The notes below the pieces were generated by a model. It was given only the letters and a program-made list of their open reading frames with translations. It did no database searches and was not told the origin of the DNA. A stretch of DNA of 41,644 nt from Clostridia bacterium (GTDB taxonomy: Bacteria; Bacillota; Clostridia; Christensenellales; Borkfalkiaceae), in contig JAFVWA010000139.1 in assembly GCA_017501885.1 (NCBI GenBank), forward strand, positions 1 to 41,644, read 5' to 3'. Below are positions 33,987 through 41,644 of the stretch, piece after piece (positions within the stretch are counted from its first letter, which is position 1; each line of letters begins with the position of its first letter). A program made the translations under genes and the position numbers.

Positions 33987-34024
33987 AAAAGTTTTCAAAA
34001 GTTTGCAAAAACGTTAAAAAATCG

Positions 34025-34053
34025 TTGACAAAAACTAAAAGATAAAATATACT
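34025..34053 (+). promoter_or_regulatory. Promoter of rpsU
   Basis: TTGACA (34025-34030), 17-bp spacer, TATACT (34048-34053), 49 bases before the rpsU start. Confidence 0.75.
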
Positions 34054-34101
34054 TATAAAGTATTCTACAAAAAATGCTTTGGGCAAAGGAAGGTGAAAAA
34101 G

Positions 34102-34281
34102 ATGAGCATCGTAAGAGTTGGCGAAAACGAAAATATCGACAGCGCTTTAAGACGTTTTAAGAGAAAATGTTCTCGTGACGGCATAATCGGCGACCTTCGT
34201 AAAAAGGAATTCTATGAAAGTCCTTCTATAAAGAGAAAGAAGAAGTCCGAAGCTGCAAGAAAGCGTAGTATTAAAGGCTAA
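34102..34281 (+). CDS. rpsU: 30S ribosomal protein S21
   Basis: 59 aa, basic. The start [20 protein letters not shown] is typical of S21, with the Arg/Lys-rich tail [13 protein letters not shown]. The ATG at 34102 follows AAAGGAAGG; a GTG three codons earlier lies in that site. It has its own promoter and terminator. In many Bacillota yqeY follows rpsU; here a different gene does. Confidence 0.95.
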   Translation: MSIVRVGENENIDSALRRFKRKCSRDGIIGDLRKKEFYESPSIKRKKKSEAARKRSIKG

Positions 34282-34289
34282 AAAAGTAG

Positions 34290-34319
34290 ACCTACCGAAG
34301 ATAATCTCGGTAGGTTTTT
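34290..34319 (+). terminator. Terminator of rpsU
   Basis: ACCTACCGA/TCGGTAGGT stem of 9 bp, 8-base loop, then TTTTCTTTTT. Confidence 0.85.
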
Positions 34320-34366
34320 CTTTTTACCAGCGAAAAAGATAGAAAGATGTCGAAAAAAGGGGAATT

Positions 34367-34786
34367 ATGAAAGAAGAAGGAAAAACGTTTAAGCAATACT
34401 GTAAAGAAGCGAAAAAACGCTTAAAGCAAGGCTTTTGGCAAAAGTATCACACCGAACTTCAAACGGAACTTGTTCGTGCAGAACAAGCGGGAATTTCCGT
34501 GTCAAAGGTTAAGGAATATTATAACGAAAAGGTTAGCGGAACTATTAGAAACGGTCTAAAAGAAGAAGATGAGTTTTATAAAAAGGTCCAAAAGATTTTA
34601 GACGAAGAAGGCGAAATATCAAACGCTCTTGGAAGGCTTACTGACAAGAAGTATTATTTGACTCTTTCTTACGAAGAACAGCAAAGGTATAACCTTGAAT
34701 TATCCGAAAGATACTTAAAAGCGGTGGAGCGCTATAAAAAAGAAAAGTCGTTAATTGCGCCTTGTTCACCATTGACAAACGTGTGA
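34367..34786 (+). CDS. Hypothetical charged helical protein, 139 aa
   Basis: I recognise no family. It is rich in Lys and Glu with few hydrophobic segments, probably mostly helical or coiled-coil (for example KKVQKILDEEGEIS and RYLKAVERYKKEK). The gene follows the rpsU terminator by 47 bases and GGGGAA precedes the ATG, which is a modest site. It has no signal peptide and looks cytoplasmic. The nitroreductase promoter overlaps its last codons. Confidence 0.6.
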   Translation: MKEEGKTFKQYCKEAKKRLKQGFWQKYHTELQTELVRAEQAGISVSKVKEYYNEKVSGTIRNGLKEEDEFYKKVQKILDEEGEISNALGRLTDKKYYLTLSYEEQQRYNLELSERYLKAVERYKKEKSLIAPCSPLTNV

Positions 34787-34800
34787 TAATAATATATACT
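34772..34800 (+). promoter_or_regulatory. Promoter of the nitroreductase gene
   Basis: TTGACA (34772-34777), 17-bp spacer, TATACT (34795-34800). The -35 box lies in the end of the preceding coding region. Confidence 0.7.
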
Positions 34801-34827
34801 AAACGTATCTAAGATTTAGGAGTATAT

Positions 34828-35364
34828 ATGGAACATCAAGATTTTTTACAGTTGATAAATACAAGACAGTCTTGTAGAGATTTTAACGATAAACCAATTG
34901 AAAAGTCAGTTGTAAAGCAAATAGCAGAGAATGCTATGCTCGCACCGTCCGCTTGCAATAGCCAACCTTGGCGCTTGTATTGTGTAACGGACGAAAAAAA
35001 GGTAACCGAGGTTGCTAAGTCCGTTCAAGGTAAAGTTCAAAACAAGTTTTTGGATAAAGCAAAAGCCTTTATTTGCGTAGCAGATAAGGTTGCAACCTTA
35101 AAGCCCGAAGCAATGCAAAAATTTGACCGCAACCACTTCGTTCAATACGACGTTGGTCAACTAATTGCCTACGTAACTCTCGGCGCTGAAAGCATGGGTG
35201 TAAAGTCATGTGTAATCGGCTGGGTAACGGCAGACACTATGAAAGATATTTTAGGTTTAAGTGACGACGAACGTTGCAATATAGTAATCGCACTTGGCTA
35301 TTCAGATGCGCCAATTCGCAAAAAGATTCGTAAAGACCCCTCAGCCGTAATAGTAGAAATTTAA
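34828..35364 (+). CDS. Nitroreductase-family protein
   Basis: 178 aa FMN-dependent fold. The family block RQSCRDFNDKPIEK is at about residues 13-26 and LAPSACNSQPWRLY at about 38-51. The C-terminal region has AYVTLGAESMGVKSC and ALGYSDAP. Such enzymes reduce nitro groups, quinones or other electron acceptors with NAD(P)H. It forms a single gene unit with its own promoter and terminator. Confidence 0.9.
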   Translation: MEHQDFLQLINTRQSCRDFNDKPIEKSVVKQIAENAMLAPSACNSQPWRLYCVTDEKKVTEVAKSVQGKVQNKFLDKAKAFICVADKVATLKPEAMQKFDRNHFVQYDVGQLIAYVTLGAESMGVKSCVIGWVTADTMKDILGLSDDERCNIVIALGYSDAPIRKKIRKDPSAVIVEI

Positions 35365-35373
35365 TAAAAATCT

Positions 35374-35400
35374 TAAAGCCCCCGAAATTCGGGGGCTTTA
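35374..35400. terminator. Terminator between nitroreductase and mazF
   Basis: AAAGCCCCCGA/TCGGGGGCTTT stem, nearly symmetrical, between converging genes; its last bases are the mazF stop codon. It can serve both directions. Confidence 0.8.
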
Positions 35401-35760
35401 ATTACCCAAAAAATTGTGGTCGCTAAACCCAAGGCTTATGAGCAGGGCGGAGTTGACCTTTTTCATTTTATACGGGGACAGTTCGCCAATACGTTCTTTA
35501 AGTCTGCGCTTATCAAGAGTTCGTATTTGTTCAAGTAAAATAACTGAATCTTTGCTTAGACCAAATTCCCCTTCGTTTAGTTCAATGTGAGTGGGTAGTT
35601 TAGCCTTAGTCATTTTGCTTGTAACTGCCGCAGCAATAACGGTAGGGCTATATTTGTTTCCCGTGTCGTTTTGCACAATCAAAATAGGGCGAACGCCACC
35701 TTGCTCGCTTCCCACAACGGGGCTTAAATCGGCATAATATAATTCTCCGCGTTTAATCAT
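35398..35760 (-). CDS. MazF/PemK-family toxin (mRNA interferase), no antitoxin nearby
   Basis: 120 aa, MazF size. [32 protein letters not shown] is the standard N-terminal pattern, with [18 protein letters not shown] and [15 protein letters not shown] segments following. MazF toxins cut mRNA at specific sites. The ATG at 35760 has CGGAGAAG before it; the frame extends to 35826 but without a site. Upstream for 240 bases I find no mazE-like frame, so it may be solitary or paired elsewhere. B. subtilis NdoA is the close type. Confidence 0.88.
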   Translation of the reverse strand: MIKRGELYYADLSPVVGSEQGGVRPILIVQNDTGNKYSPTVIAAAVTSKMTKAKLPTHIELNEGEFGLSKDSVILLEQIRTLDKRRLKERIGELSPYKMKKVNSALLISLGFSDHNFLGN

Positions 35761-35933
35761 AACTTCTCCGAATGCCAAAACAAAACCCATTATTATTTTA
35801 TGTATTTTGCTTAAAGCCTGCCACAAGCATTAAGCATTCAAAGGGTTTTTGTTGCTACATAAATAATTAACATAATTAACATAAATTATTCAAGTTTTAT
35901 AATAAAAATTTTTTCAAAAAATGTAAATAAAAC

Positions 35934-35982
35934 TTGATATATATAAATACTTGTGTTATCATAATTGTAAAGTTAACTTTAC
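35934..35982 (+). promoter_or_regulatory. Promoter with palindromic operator for DUF6442/XRE pair
   Basis: TTGATA (35934-35939), 17-bp spacer, TATCAT (35957-35962). The perfect 16-bp palindrome GTAAAGTTAACTTTAC at 35967-35982 lies over the expected start of transcription, so it is a likely site for the XRE repressor encoded downstream. Confidence 0.6.
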
Positions 35983-36004
35983 ATTGCATTTAGGAGGTGT
36001 AGAT

Positions 36005-36340
36005 ATGGATAAACAAGAAGTTTTGAAAAAGGCTCAAGAGAAAAAGCCGATAGTTTGCGAAATGGAAAAGACAAAAATAGATAAATCCAATTGGATAGCA
36101 GTAACGGTAACGGGAATTATAGCCACAATCTTTATGATAGTGGAAGGCGCACTCGGGCATTATGCTTCAATTCACGCAATCGGGGCAATATGTTTTACGT
36201 GGGCAGCAATATTTTACTTTTGTCAATACTTCATTGCAAAAAGAAAACATTTTGGCATACTTTTAGGCGCCATTTTAGAAAGTTTAGCAGTGATAATAAT
36301 GATTGTGCTTTACGTCTTGCGTAGTGTAGGGGTGCTTTAA
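36005..36340 (+). CDS. DUF6442-type small membrane protein
   Basis: 111 aa. A charged N-terminus (about 1-30, ending at KIDKSNWIAV) precedes about three hydrophobic segments. It resembles the DUF6442 family, which is usually found next to a small XRE regulator, as here. AGGAGGTG is 6 bases before the ATG at 36005; the longer frame to 35951 lies in the promoter. The stop overlaps the next ATG (TAATG). Confidence 0.72.
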   Translation: MDKQEVLKKAQEKKPIVCEMEKTKIDKSNWIAVTVTGIIATIFMIVEGALGHYASIHAIGAICFTWAAIFYFCQYFIAKRKHFGILLGAILESLAVIIMIVLYVLRSVGVL

Positions 36341-36546
36341 TGGATAAAGAACTTATACTAAAAAACAACCTAAAAACCTATCGCCAACAAAAAGGTTTTT
36401 CGCAAGAAGAGCTTGCAAAAACGGTGGGCACAACCCGTCAGACAATTATCTCAATAGATAAAAACCAGTTTAATCCGTCTGCAAAGTTAGCGCTTCTATT
36501 ATGTATAGCGTTAGATTGCACGTTTGAACAACTGTTCTATTTTTAA
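36340..36546 (+). CDS. XRE-family helix-turn-helix regulator (YozG-like)
   Basis: 68 aa with one HTH_3 domain covering the protein. KTYRQQKGFSQEELAKTVGTTRQTIISIDK is the typical YozG/HTH pattern, where TRQTIISI is the recognition helix. It is the autoregulator of the membrane-protein pair and a good candidate for the 16-bp palindrome upstream. Translation is coupled to the preceding gene by TAATG. Confidence 0.9.
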   Translation: MDKELILKNNLKTYRQQKGFSQEELAKTVGTTRQTIISIDKNQFNPSAKLALLLCIALDCTFEQLFYF

Positions 36547-36560
36547 TATGAATAAAAAGC

Positions 36561-36587
36561 AAAACTCCCCATACTTTGGGGAGTTTT
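36561..36587 (+). terminator. Terminator of the DUF6442/XRE pair
   Basis: AAAACTCCCCA/TGGGGAGTTTT stem of 11 bp, five-base loop, T run. Confidence 0.85.
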
Positions 36588-36627
36588 TAAATATTAGTTT
36601 TGTTAATTTTTAAATTAGAAAAACCTA

Positions 36628-36656
36628 TTGAAAGGAATGGCGATATTTGTTATAAT
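36628..36656 (+). promoter_or_regulatory. Promoter of the glycosidase-like gene
   Basis: TTGAAA (36628-36633), 17-bp spacer, TATAAT (36651-36656), 34 bases before the start. Confidence 0.7.
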
Positions 36657-36689
36657 ACATTTGATTTTTAATAAACGGAGAAAGTTATT

Positions 36690-38621
36690 ATGAAGAAACG
36701 CACGGACACTTTTTTAGGTATACACTTTGACTTTCACGCTCAGCGTGATTACAAGATAGGCGGAAAGTATAACGAAAGCCAAATTGATGATTTTTTACAA
36801 AGGGTTAAGCCTGACTTTGTTCAAGTAGACTCTAAAGGTCACCCTGGAGTAGCAAGTTTCCCAACGCCTTACGGAATGCACGCTGAAATCGTTGAAGACG
36901 TTATGCCTATTTGGAGAAAACTAACCAAAAAGCACGACGTAGCGTTACTTGCGCACTATTCTGGCGTTCAAGACGACGAAGCAATTATTGCTCACCCCGA
37001 CTGGGCGGTAGTAAATAGCGACGGAAGTAAGGATACGAGAGCAACGTCGGTTTTTAGCCCTTACGTAGACGAGCGTTTGATTCCAGAACTCAAACTTCTT
37101 GCCGACAAATACGGTTTTAACGGTGCTTGGGTAGACGGAGAATGTTGGGGAACAAAGATTGACTATTCAGAAAAAGCGATAAATGCTTTTAAAGAAAAGT
37201 ATGGCAAAGAGCCAGATTTTGAAAACAACTTAAAAGAATATGCGGATTTTTGTAGGGATAGATTTTGGGAATATACCAAATACTATATAAACCAAATCAA
37301 AAAGGAATACCCGGATTTTCAAATTACGAGCAACTGGGCAATGAGTTCGCAGTCGCCATCAAGTAGGCAAGACTTGGCTTTTGAGTTTTTATCAGGCGAT
37401 TTAGCGCCAAAAGGTGCTGTAAATAGTGCCAAAATAGAGTCTAGAATGTTAGAGCAAAACGGCAAGCCATGGGATTTAATGGCATGGTCGTTCACCTTGC
37501 GTTTCCCAGACTTAATAACCACTTATAAGTCAGCTGTTCAGTTAAAGCAAGAACTTGCAAACGTTTTATCGTTAGGCGGTGGCGTGCAAGTTTATCTTGC
37601 ACAACAACCAGAAAAGGGTATCAACAACGACCATATGATAGACGTTGCCATAGACGTTGCAAAGTTTTGCAGAGAAAGAGAAAAGTTCTGCCATAAAAAA
37701 TCTGTGGTTAAAGAAACTTGCGTGTTGATTAGTGAAAAGAGTTATTACGACGAACTTGGCGAAGTTTTATTCCACAACTTTACACGTCATCCTTACGTTA
37801 ACGACGTTTATCAAAACGTATTATTATTATTAGATTGCGGTTATCACGTTACCAACGTTATGATTGAAAGAAATCAAGACCTTTCAGAGTATAAAACGGT
37901 AGTATTGACAAACGTTGAAGACCTTACGGAGAAACAAAAACAAGACTTGATAAAATACGCTGAAAACGGTGGAAACTTAATCGTTGCTGGCGATAAATCT
38001 TGCAAGTTGTTTGCAAAAGATTTGGGCGTTGACGTGTTAAAGACGGAAGATAAGTATTTCTCCGTATGCGAAGGAGAATTGGTAACAAAAGTTCACGGCA
38101 ACTTTACGTATTTATCTGATAGCCCTAACACAACGGCAAAATGCTATACTGCGTCTATTAAGATTTTCGACCATTTTGAAGATAGCGAATGCTTCCCTGC
38201 AAGGGTTGAAAAGGTTATCGGCAAAGGTAGAATTTGTTTAATTCCATTCGAGACGGGCAATGCATACAGCAACTTAAAAGACCATGCGTTAAGAAAGTTT
38301 ATTATGCAGTCTGTGGGCGTAGAGCCAACCGTAAGTTTAGGTGGAGTTCAAAACGTAAATGCTGTGTTACTTGAAGACGATAATAAACTTTACGTAAACC
38401 TTGTTAACAACAATGGTTGTCAAAACAGCGTAGAGCCTGTTGTATTTGATTACGTTTGTCCTGTTTGCGACTTGGAAGTAAGTATTAAATGTGCAAGTAA
38501 ACCTAAAAAACTTACTTGGCAACCACAAGGCAAGAAACTTAAATTCAAGTATAAAGACGGCATTGCTACGTGCAAAATTGATAAACTCGAAATTCACGGC
38601 ATTATTGAGTTGGAGTTTTAA
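36690..38621 (+). CDS. Glycoside hydrolase-like protein with beta-galactosidase trimerisation-type domain
   Basis: 643 aa, cytoplasmic. The N-terminal TIM-barrel part has GAWVDGECW at about 145-153 (possible acid Asp149/Glu151 pair) and resembles the hypothetical glycoside hydrolase GHL6/alpha-amylase-like families. From about 345 to 520 a class-I-amidotransferase-like domain follows (GYHVTNVMIERNQDLSEYK, ENGGNLIVAGD), the type seen in GH42 trimerisation domains. A short beta domain ends the protein. No catalytic assignment is firm. The substrate is unknown. Confidence 0.78.
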   Translation: MKKRTDTFLGIHFDFHAQRDYKIGGKYNESQIDDFLQRVKPDFVQVDSKGHPGVASFPTPYGMHAEIVEDVMPIWRKLTKKHDVALLAHYSGVQDDEAIIAHPDWAVVNSDGSKDTRATSVFSPYVDERLIPELKLLADKYGFNGAWVDGECWGTKIDYSEKAINAFKEKYGKEPDFENNLKEYADFCRDRFWEYTKYYINQIKKEYPDFQITSNWAMSSQSPSSRQDLAFEFLSGDLAPKGAVNSAKIESRMLEQNGKPWDLMAWSFTLRFPDLITTYKSAVQLKQELANVLSLGGGVQVYLAQQPEKGINNDHMIDVAIDVAKFCREREKFCHKKSVVKETCVLISEKSYYDELGEVLFHNFTRHPYVNDVYQNVLLLLDCGYHVTNVMIERNQDLSEYKTVVLTNVEDLTEKQKQDLIKYAENGGNLIVAGDKSCKLFAKDLGVDVLKTEDKYFSVCEGELVTKVHGNFTYLSDSPNTTAKCYTASIKIFDHFEDSECFPARVEKVIGKGRICLIPFETGNAYSNLKDHALRKFIMQSVGVEPTVSLGGVQNVNAVLLEDDNKLYVNLVNNNGCQNSVEPVVFDYVCPVCDLEVSIKCASKPKKLTWQPQGKKLKFKYKDGIATCKIDKLEIHGIIELEF

Positions 38622-39407
38622 ATGCTTAAACAAAGTTTTAGGGAATATTTTATTGAGAGAATTAAAGGAAAGAGTTTTTTAATAATAACCGCCATCTATT
38701 TAGCCTTGCTATTTGGTTCAGCGGTGTATTGGGTGATAGATTTTGATTTAAGAAACCTTTTTATGTCGCTTGGCTTTATGCTATTCGTTCTTGCAGTATT
38801 TGTAGCGGAATATTTGCTTAAATTCCGTGCAGGAAGCATATTTATAAGCGCAATATACTTTTTAGCATATACAAGCATCTTGGGTTCGTGTTTTAATTTC
38901 TATACCATAATGCCATTCCTAGATTTAATTCAGCATTGTTTGTCGGGCGTGATATTTGCCTGCCTTGGCCTAACGCTTGCAAACGTGTTTTTTGGTAACA
39001 AAAATACCCATAAAAACTTTTTTGGATGCTTATTGTTTGGAGTGTTTTTCAGTCTTGCAATAGCCACTTTGTGGGAGATCTTTGAATACGGAGTGAATAC
39101 CATTTTAGGGTTTGACATGATGGAAGACGCTTTCGTAACGCAAATAAACTCGTATTTACTTGCAGGCACTCACAATTCCGCCGTTCATTTGGACAATATA
39201 ACCCAAACGGTAGTTCATTACGGTAACGGCAAGACCTACGCTTTTAGCGGATATTTAGATTTAGGTTTAATTGATACGCTTGGAGATATGATGATATGCA
39301 CAATCGGGGCAATAGTGTTTGCGATTGTGTCAATCATAAGCCACTTTAAAGCACCGTCAATAAATCGCGCGCTCATTCCACAATTAATAAAAAAAGAAAC
39401 TGAATAA
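38622..39407 (+). CDS. DUF2238-family membrane protein (YjdF-like)
   Basis: 261 aa with about seven hydrophobic segments. The family blocks are IQHCLSGVIFACLG, IATLWEIFEY and GLIDTLGDMMICTIGA. DUF2238 proteins are inner-membrane proteins of unknown role. Its ATG directly follows the stop of the preceding glycosidase-like gene (TAAATG), so the genes are co-transcribed and perhaps co-translated. It is followed by a terminator. Confidence 0.85.
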   Translation: MLKQSFREYFIERIKGKSFLIITAIYLALLFGSAVYWVIDFDLRNLFMSLGFMLFVLAVFVAEYLLKFRAGSIFISAIYFLAYTSILGSCFNFYTIMPFLDLIQHCLSGVIFACLGLTLANVFFGNKNTHKNFFGCLLFGVFFSLAIATLWEIFEYGVNTILGFDMMEDAFVTQINSYLLAGTHNSAVHLDNITQTVVHYGNGKTYAFSGYLDLGLIDTLGDMMICTIGAIVFAIVSIISHFKAPSINRALIPQLIKKETE

Positions 39408-39412
39408 AACAA

Positions 39413-39440
39413 AAAACGCCTTTCGAATGAAAGGCGTTTT
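39413..39440. terminator. Bidirectional terminator
   Basis: AAAACGCCTTTC-GAAT-GAAAGGCGTTTT, 12-bp perfect stem between converging genes, with A and T runs on the two sides. Confidence 0.85.
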
Positions 39441-39454
39441 AATTTTATATTTTA

Positions 39455-40465
39455 CTAAAAGATAGGTGCAGGACCAAAAAGTAGTGTAAGTAGAGCATAC
39501 ATAAGCGGAATGGTTATAACGCACATGGTATGCGAAACAATGGTCATGCCAGCACCCGTTGACGGATCACCGCCGTAAGCTTCAGGGAAAACTATGGTGT
39601 TCATTCCAAGTGGAGTTGCTATTGCAAAGAACACTAAGAACAAGAAAGAATTGTCAATGTTTATTCCAAATAAAGCGTTTGCAAGACAAATTATTCCAAA
39701 CATAACGGCAATAATAACCGACGGAATAAAAATCAACCTTAAAATAGAAGCATAGTAAACTTTCTTATTGGTAAGCATTTTTTTAACGTCAAACCTTGCA
39801 ACGGTAACGCCTGCAAGAAGCATAGCAATCGGTCCCATGCAATTTCCAAGGCCGGTTAAGCTATCTGCCAAGAATTTAAGTCCAGGCGTATCGAAAATTA
39901 AATTGCCAAAACCAGTAAGCCCTGCAAACATACCGATAAACATACCTATGGTTGGAACGTTTAAGAAACTTTTAATAAAACTTTGCTTTTGTTCTCCGTG
40001 GGGGACAAGCACGTTTATACCCCAAGTGTAAATCAAAATAGAGAACGGGAGAGTTGCTATTTTATAAAAAGCAAGACCTTCTAAACCGAAAAGCGCAAGA
40101 ACTACGGGATCACCAACGTAACCCATATTACCAATGGTAAGCGCGTATTTATAAATACCGCGTTCATAAGCTTTTTTGTCTTTAACGAAAAAACCTATAA
40201 GAGCAAGAGTAATAATAAGAGCAACGCCTACTGTAATAGAGCCTAAGATAAGGTTAGTAAAGTGTTGCAAAAGGTTATCCACGGTAAAGTTTTTTGCCAT
40301 AGACGTAAAGCTGAGCGCAGGGCAAATAGCATACGTAAGAATTTTAGCTAAAACTTTGCTACCGTTTTCAGGGATAATCTTTACTTTAAACAGAAGAAAA
40401 CCTAACGCAATAAAAACGAAGAGCGAGAGCATAGGTTGAAGTGTTGCTAAAAACGTTTCAATCAT
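39455..40465 (-). CDS. Auxin efflux carrier (AEC) family permease
   Basis: 336 aa, about 10 membrane helices in two halves. Typical stretches are MLSLFVFIALGFLLFKV, ALTIGNMGYVGDPVVLALFG and PLGMNTIVFPEAYGGDPSTGAGMTIVSH. Bacterial members transport malate or other small carboxylates. It lies 14 bases after the CPA2 antiporter on the minus strand, so the two are likely co-transcribed. Confidence 0.9.
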   Translation of the reverse strand: MIETFLATLQPMLSLFVFIALGFLLFKVKIIPENGSKVLAKILTYAICPALSFTSMAKNFTVDNLLQHFTNLILGSITVGVALIITLALIGFFVKDKKAYERGIYKYALTIGNMGYVGDPVVLALFGLEGLAFYKIATLPFSILIYTWGINVLVPHGEQKQSFIKSFLNVPTIGMFIGMFAGLTGFGNLIFDTPGLKFLADSLTGLGNCMGPIAMLLAGVTVARFDVKKMLTNKKVYYASILRLIFIPSVIIAVMFGIICLANALFGINIDNSFLFLVFFAIATPLGMNTIVFPEAYGGDPSTGAGMTIVSHTMCVITIPLMYALLTLLFGPAPIF

Positions 40466-40479
40466 AACTAATTACCCCT

Positions 40480-41644
40480 TTAAATCTTGCCACGCGCACT
40501 CGTTTTGCCTTCGGGAATAATTTCCCCAGCCTTTGTAAGCGCAATCTTTGTAAGGAATGGACCAACAAGTTCGTAAACGAGAACGGAGAAAAGGGTAATG
40601 TTAGAAACCAAGAGACCAACACCGCCAAAAGTAGCAGCTTTCATAGCCATGCCGAGCGCCACGCCCGCTTGTGGGAAAAGAGTGATTCCTAAATACTTTT
40701 TAACGTTAAGTGGTGCGTTTACCATGTTGGAACTAAGTCTTGCACCGTAGTATTTACCAAGACATCTTGAAATAATGTAAACAACACCAATCAATACGAC
40801 AATACCTTGTGTTATAACAGAAAGGTCGAGTTCGGCACCGCTTAGGACGAAGAACAAAATAAACATAGGTGCAGTCCAACGGTCTAATCTATCCATAAGT
40901 TCTTCAGAGAAGTCGCAAATATTGCAGAAGATAGTGCCTAACATCATGCAAGTGAGAAGAGATGAGAAACCGATATGAATACCACCGATTTCAAATTTAA
41001 GCATAGATATTGCAACCGTCAAGAAAACGAAAGCAACGCTCATCGCAAGTCTTTTAGAACGCGAATGGAAGAATCTTTCAAAGAAGGTAAATAAGTAACC
41101 CATAAGTGCGCCAAGACCAATAGAGAGCACAACTTCAATAATAGGTTCAACAATAATAGCAACAATGCTTGCTGAACCCGATATAAGTGCTTTTGCAATA
41201 CCGAAAGAAACGGAGAAAAGCACGAGTCCCACAGCGTCGTCAAGCGCAACTACGGGTAAAAGCGTATCAGTAACAGGGCCCTTTGCCTTGTATTGACGAA
41301 CAACCATTAAGGTAGCCGCAGGAGCGGTTGCAGAAGCAATAGCGCCGAGAATGATGGCGGCGGGAAGTGGGAATTGTTCAGGGATAATAAAGTGCAAGCA
41401 AATAAGAGCCGCATCAACAACAACGGTGGTGATTACTGCTTGTAAAATACCTATAACAGTTGCTTGTTTTCCTATCGTTTTAAGTTGAGAAAGTCTAAAT
41501 TCATTTCCGATAGAAAAGGCGATAAATCCGAGCGCAACTTCGGAAATAATGGAAAGAGAATCAATTTTTTCCATGCTTGTGAAACCAATGCCGTCAACGC
41601 CGATAGCGCCTATGCAGAAAGGCCCTAAAAGAACGCCCGCAACA
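40480..41644 (-). CDS. CPA2 monovalent cation:proton antiporter (5' end outside the window)
   Basis: At least 388 aa and about 12 helices. The internal ATG at 41574 is not the start: the frame stays open to 41644 and reads AGVLLGPFCIGAIGVDGIGF, which belongs to the usual first GxxLGP helix of CPA2 proteins. VALDDAVGLVLFS is the paired-aspartate-type helix of the family (Asp in LDD). It exchanges Na+ or K+ for protons. The 3' end is inside the window and the AEC permease follows after 14 bases. Confidence 0.9.
   Translation of the reverse strand, partial: VAGVLLGPFCIGAIGVDGIGFTSMEKIDSLSIISEVALGFIAFSIGNEFRLSQLKTIGKQATVIGILQAVITTVVVDAALICLHFIIPEQFPLPAAIILGAIASATAPAATLMVVRQYKAKGPVTDTLLPVVALDDAVGLVLFSVSFGIAKALISGSASIVAIIVEPIIEVVLSIGLGALMGYLFTFFERFFHSRSKRLAMSVAFVFLTVAISMLKFEIGGIHIGFSSLLTCMMLGTIFCNICDFSEELMDRLDRWTAPMFILFFVLSGAELDLSVITQGIVVLIGVVYIISRCLGKYYGARLSSNMVNAPLNVKKYLGITLFPQAGVALGMAMKAATFGGVGLLVSNITLFSVLVYELVGPFLTKIALTKAGEIIPEGKTSARGKI

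Noticed and set aside
36690..38621. Naming the glycosidase-like protein an alpha-L-fucosidase
   Set aside because: The TIM-barrel part and trimerisation-like domain do not clearly match GH29 catalytic motifs, so only a general name is given.
41040..41574. Treating the internal ATG at 41574 as the antiporter start
   Set aside because: The frame continues open to the window end with typical first-helix sequence, so the gene is truncated by the window.
1..41644. CRISPR array, transposase or prophage
   Set aside because: No set of regularly spaced repeats with unique spacers, no transposase, integrase or phage structural gene was seen.

Overview
The window looks like a chromosomal piece of an anaerobic, low-G+C Bacillota, probably an uncultured gut Clostridia-type bacterium (a Christensenellales-like lineage is my guess, not shown). 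Reasons: comEC next to holA, a CdaA-type c-di-AMP cyclase, S21 with its own promoter, strong AGGAGG-type ribosome binding sites, promoters with 17-bp spacers, and many glycan-degradation genes with AraC regulators. There is no phage, transposase, CRISPR array or rRNA.

Layout. 1-619: a tRNA 3' end and a tandem repeat without a credible gene. 620-8969: housekeeping genes on the plus strand (comEC, holA, cdaA, an unlisted 43-aa membrane protein, a DUF1015 protein, aspartate kinase, malic enzyme, a small MGMT protein). 8970-9519: tRNA-Pro(CGG), long hairpins, and a decayed tRNA-Pro fragment carrying a 60-bp palindromic insert. 9520-16072: a divergent AraC regulator and a five-gene uronate operon (uxaC, fructuronate reductase of the SDR type, uxuA, a GH39 glycosidase, an RraA-family protein). 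16073-20957: duplicated hairpin repeats, a serpin lipoprotein on the minus strand, then a GH3 glycosidase and a cysteine synthase homologue.

20995-28889 is the most unusual part. A second AraC regulator faces an operon of a U32-like protein, three different QueG/reductive-dehalogenase-like (COG1600-type) iron-sulfur proteins, a cupin and a Gfo/Idh/MocA dehydrogenase. Directly after it lies a cobalamin riboswitch controlling a DUF4430 lipoprotein and an ECF transporter S component. Because QueG and reductive dehalogenases are cobalamin enzymes, the layout suggests an AraC-induced, B12-dependent reductive pathway for a small (perhaps sugar- or plant-derived) substrate, with B12 scavenging encoded alongside. 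The substrate is unknown.

28919-41644: a metallo-beta-lactamase-fold protein and a DUF4832 glycosidase-like protein, an NSS symporter, a Wzz-domain protein, rpsU with an unknown helical protein, a nitroreductase, a MazF toxin without an antitoxin, a DUF6442/XRE pair behind a 16-bp palindrome, a glycosidase-like protein with a DUF2238-type membrane protein, and two minus-strand transporters (AEC permease and a CPA2 antiporter cut by the window end).

Start codons were chosen by ribosome binding site position; for several genes this shortens the longest open frame and is stated in each entry.
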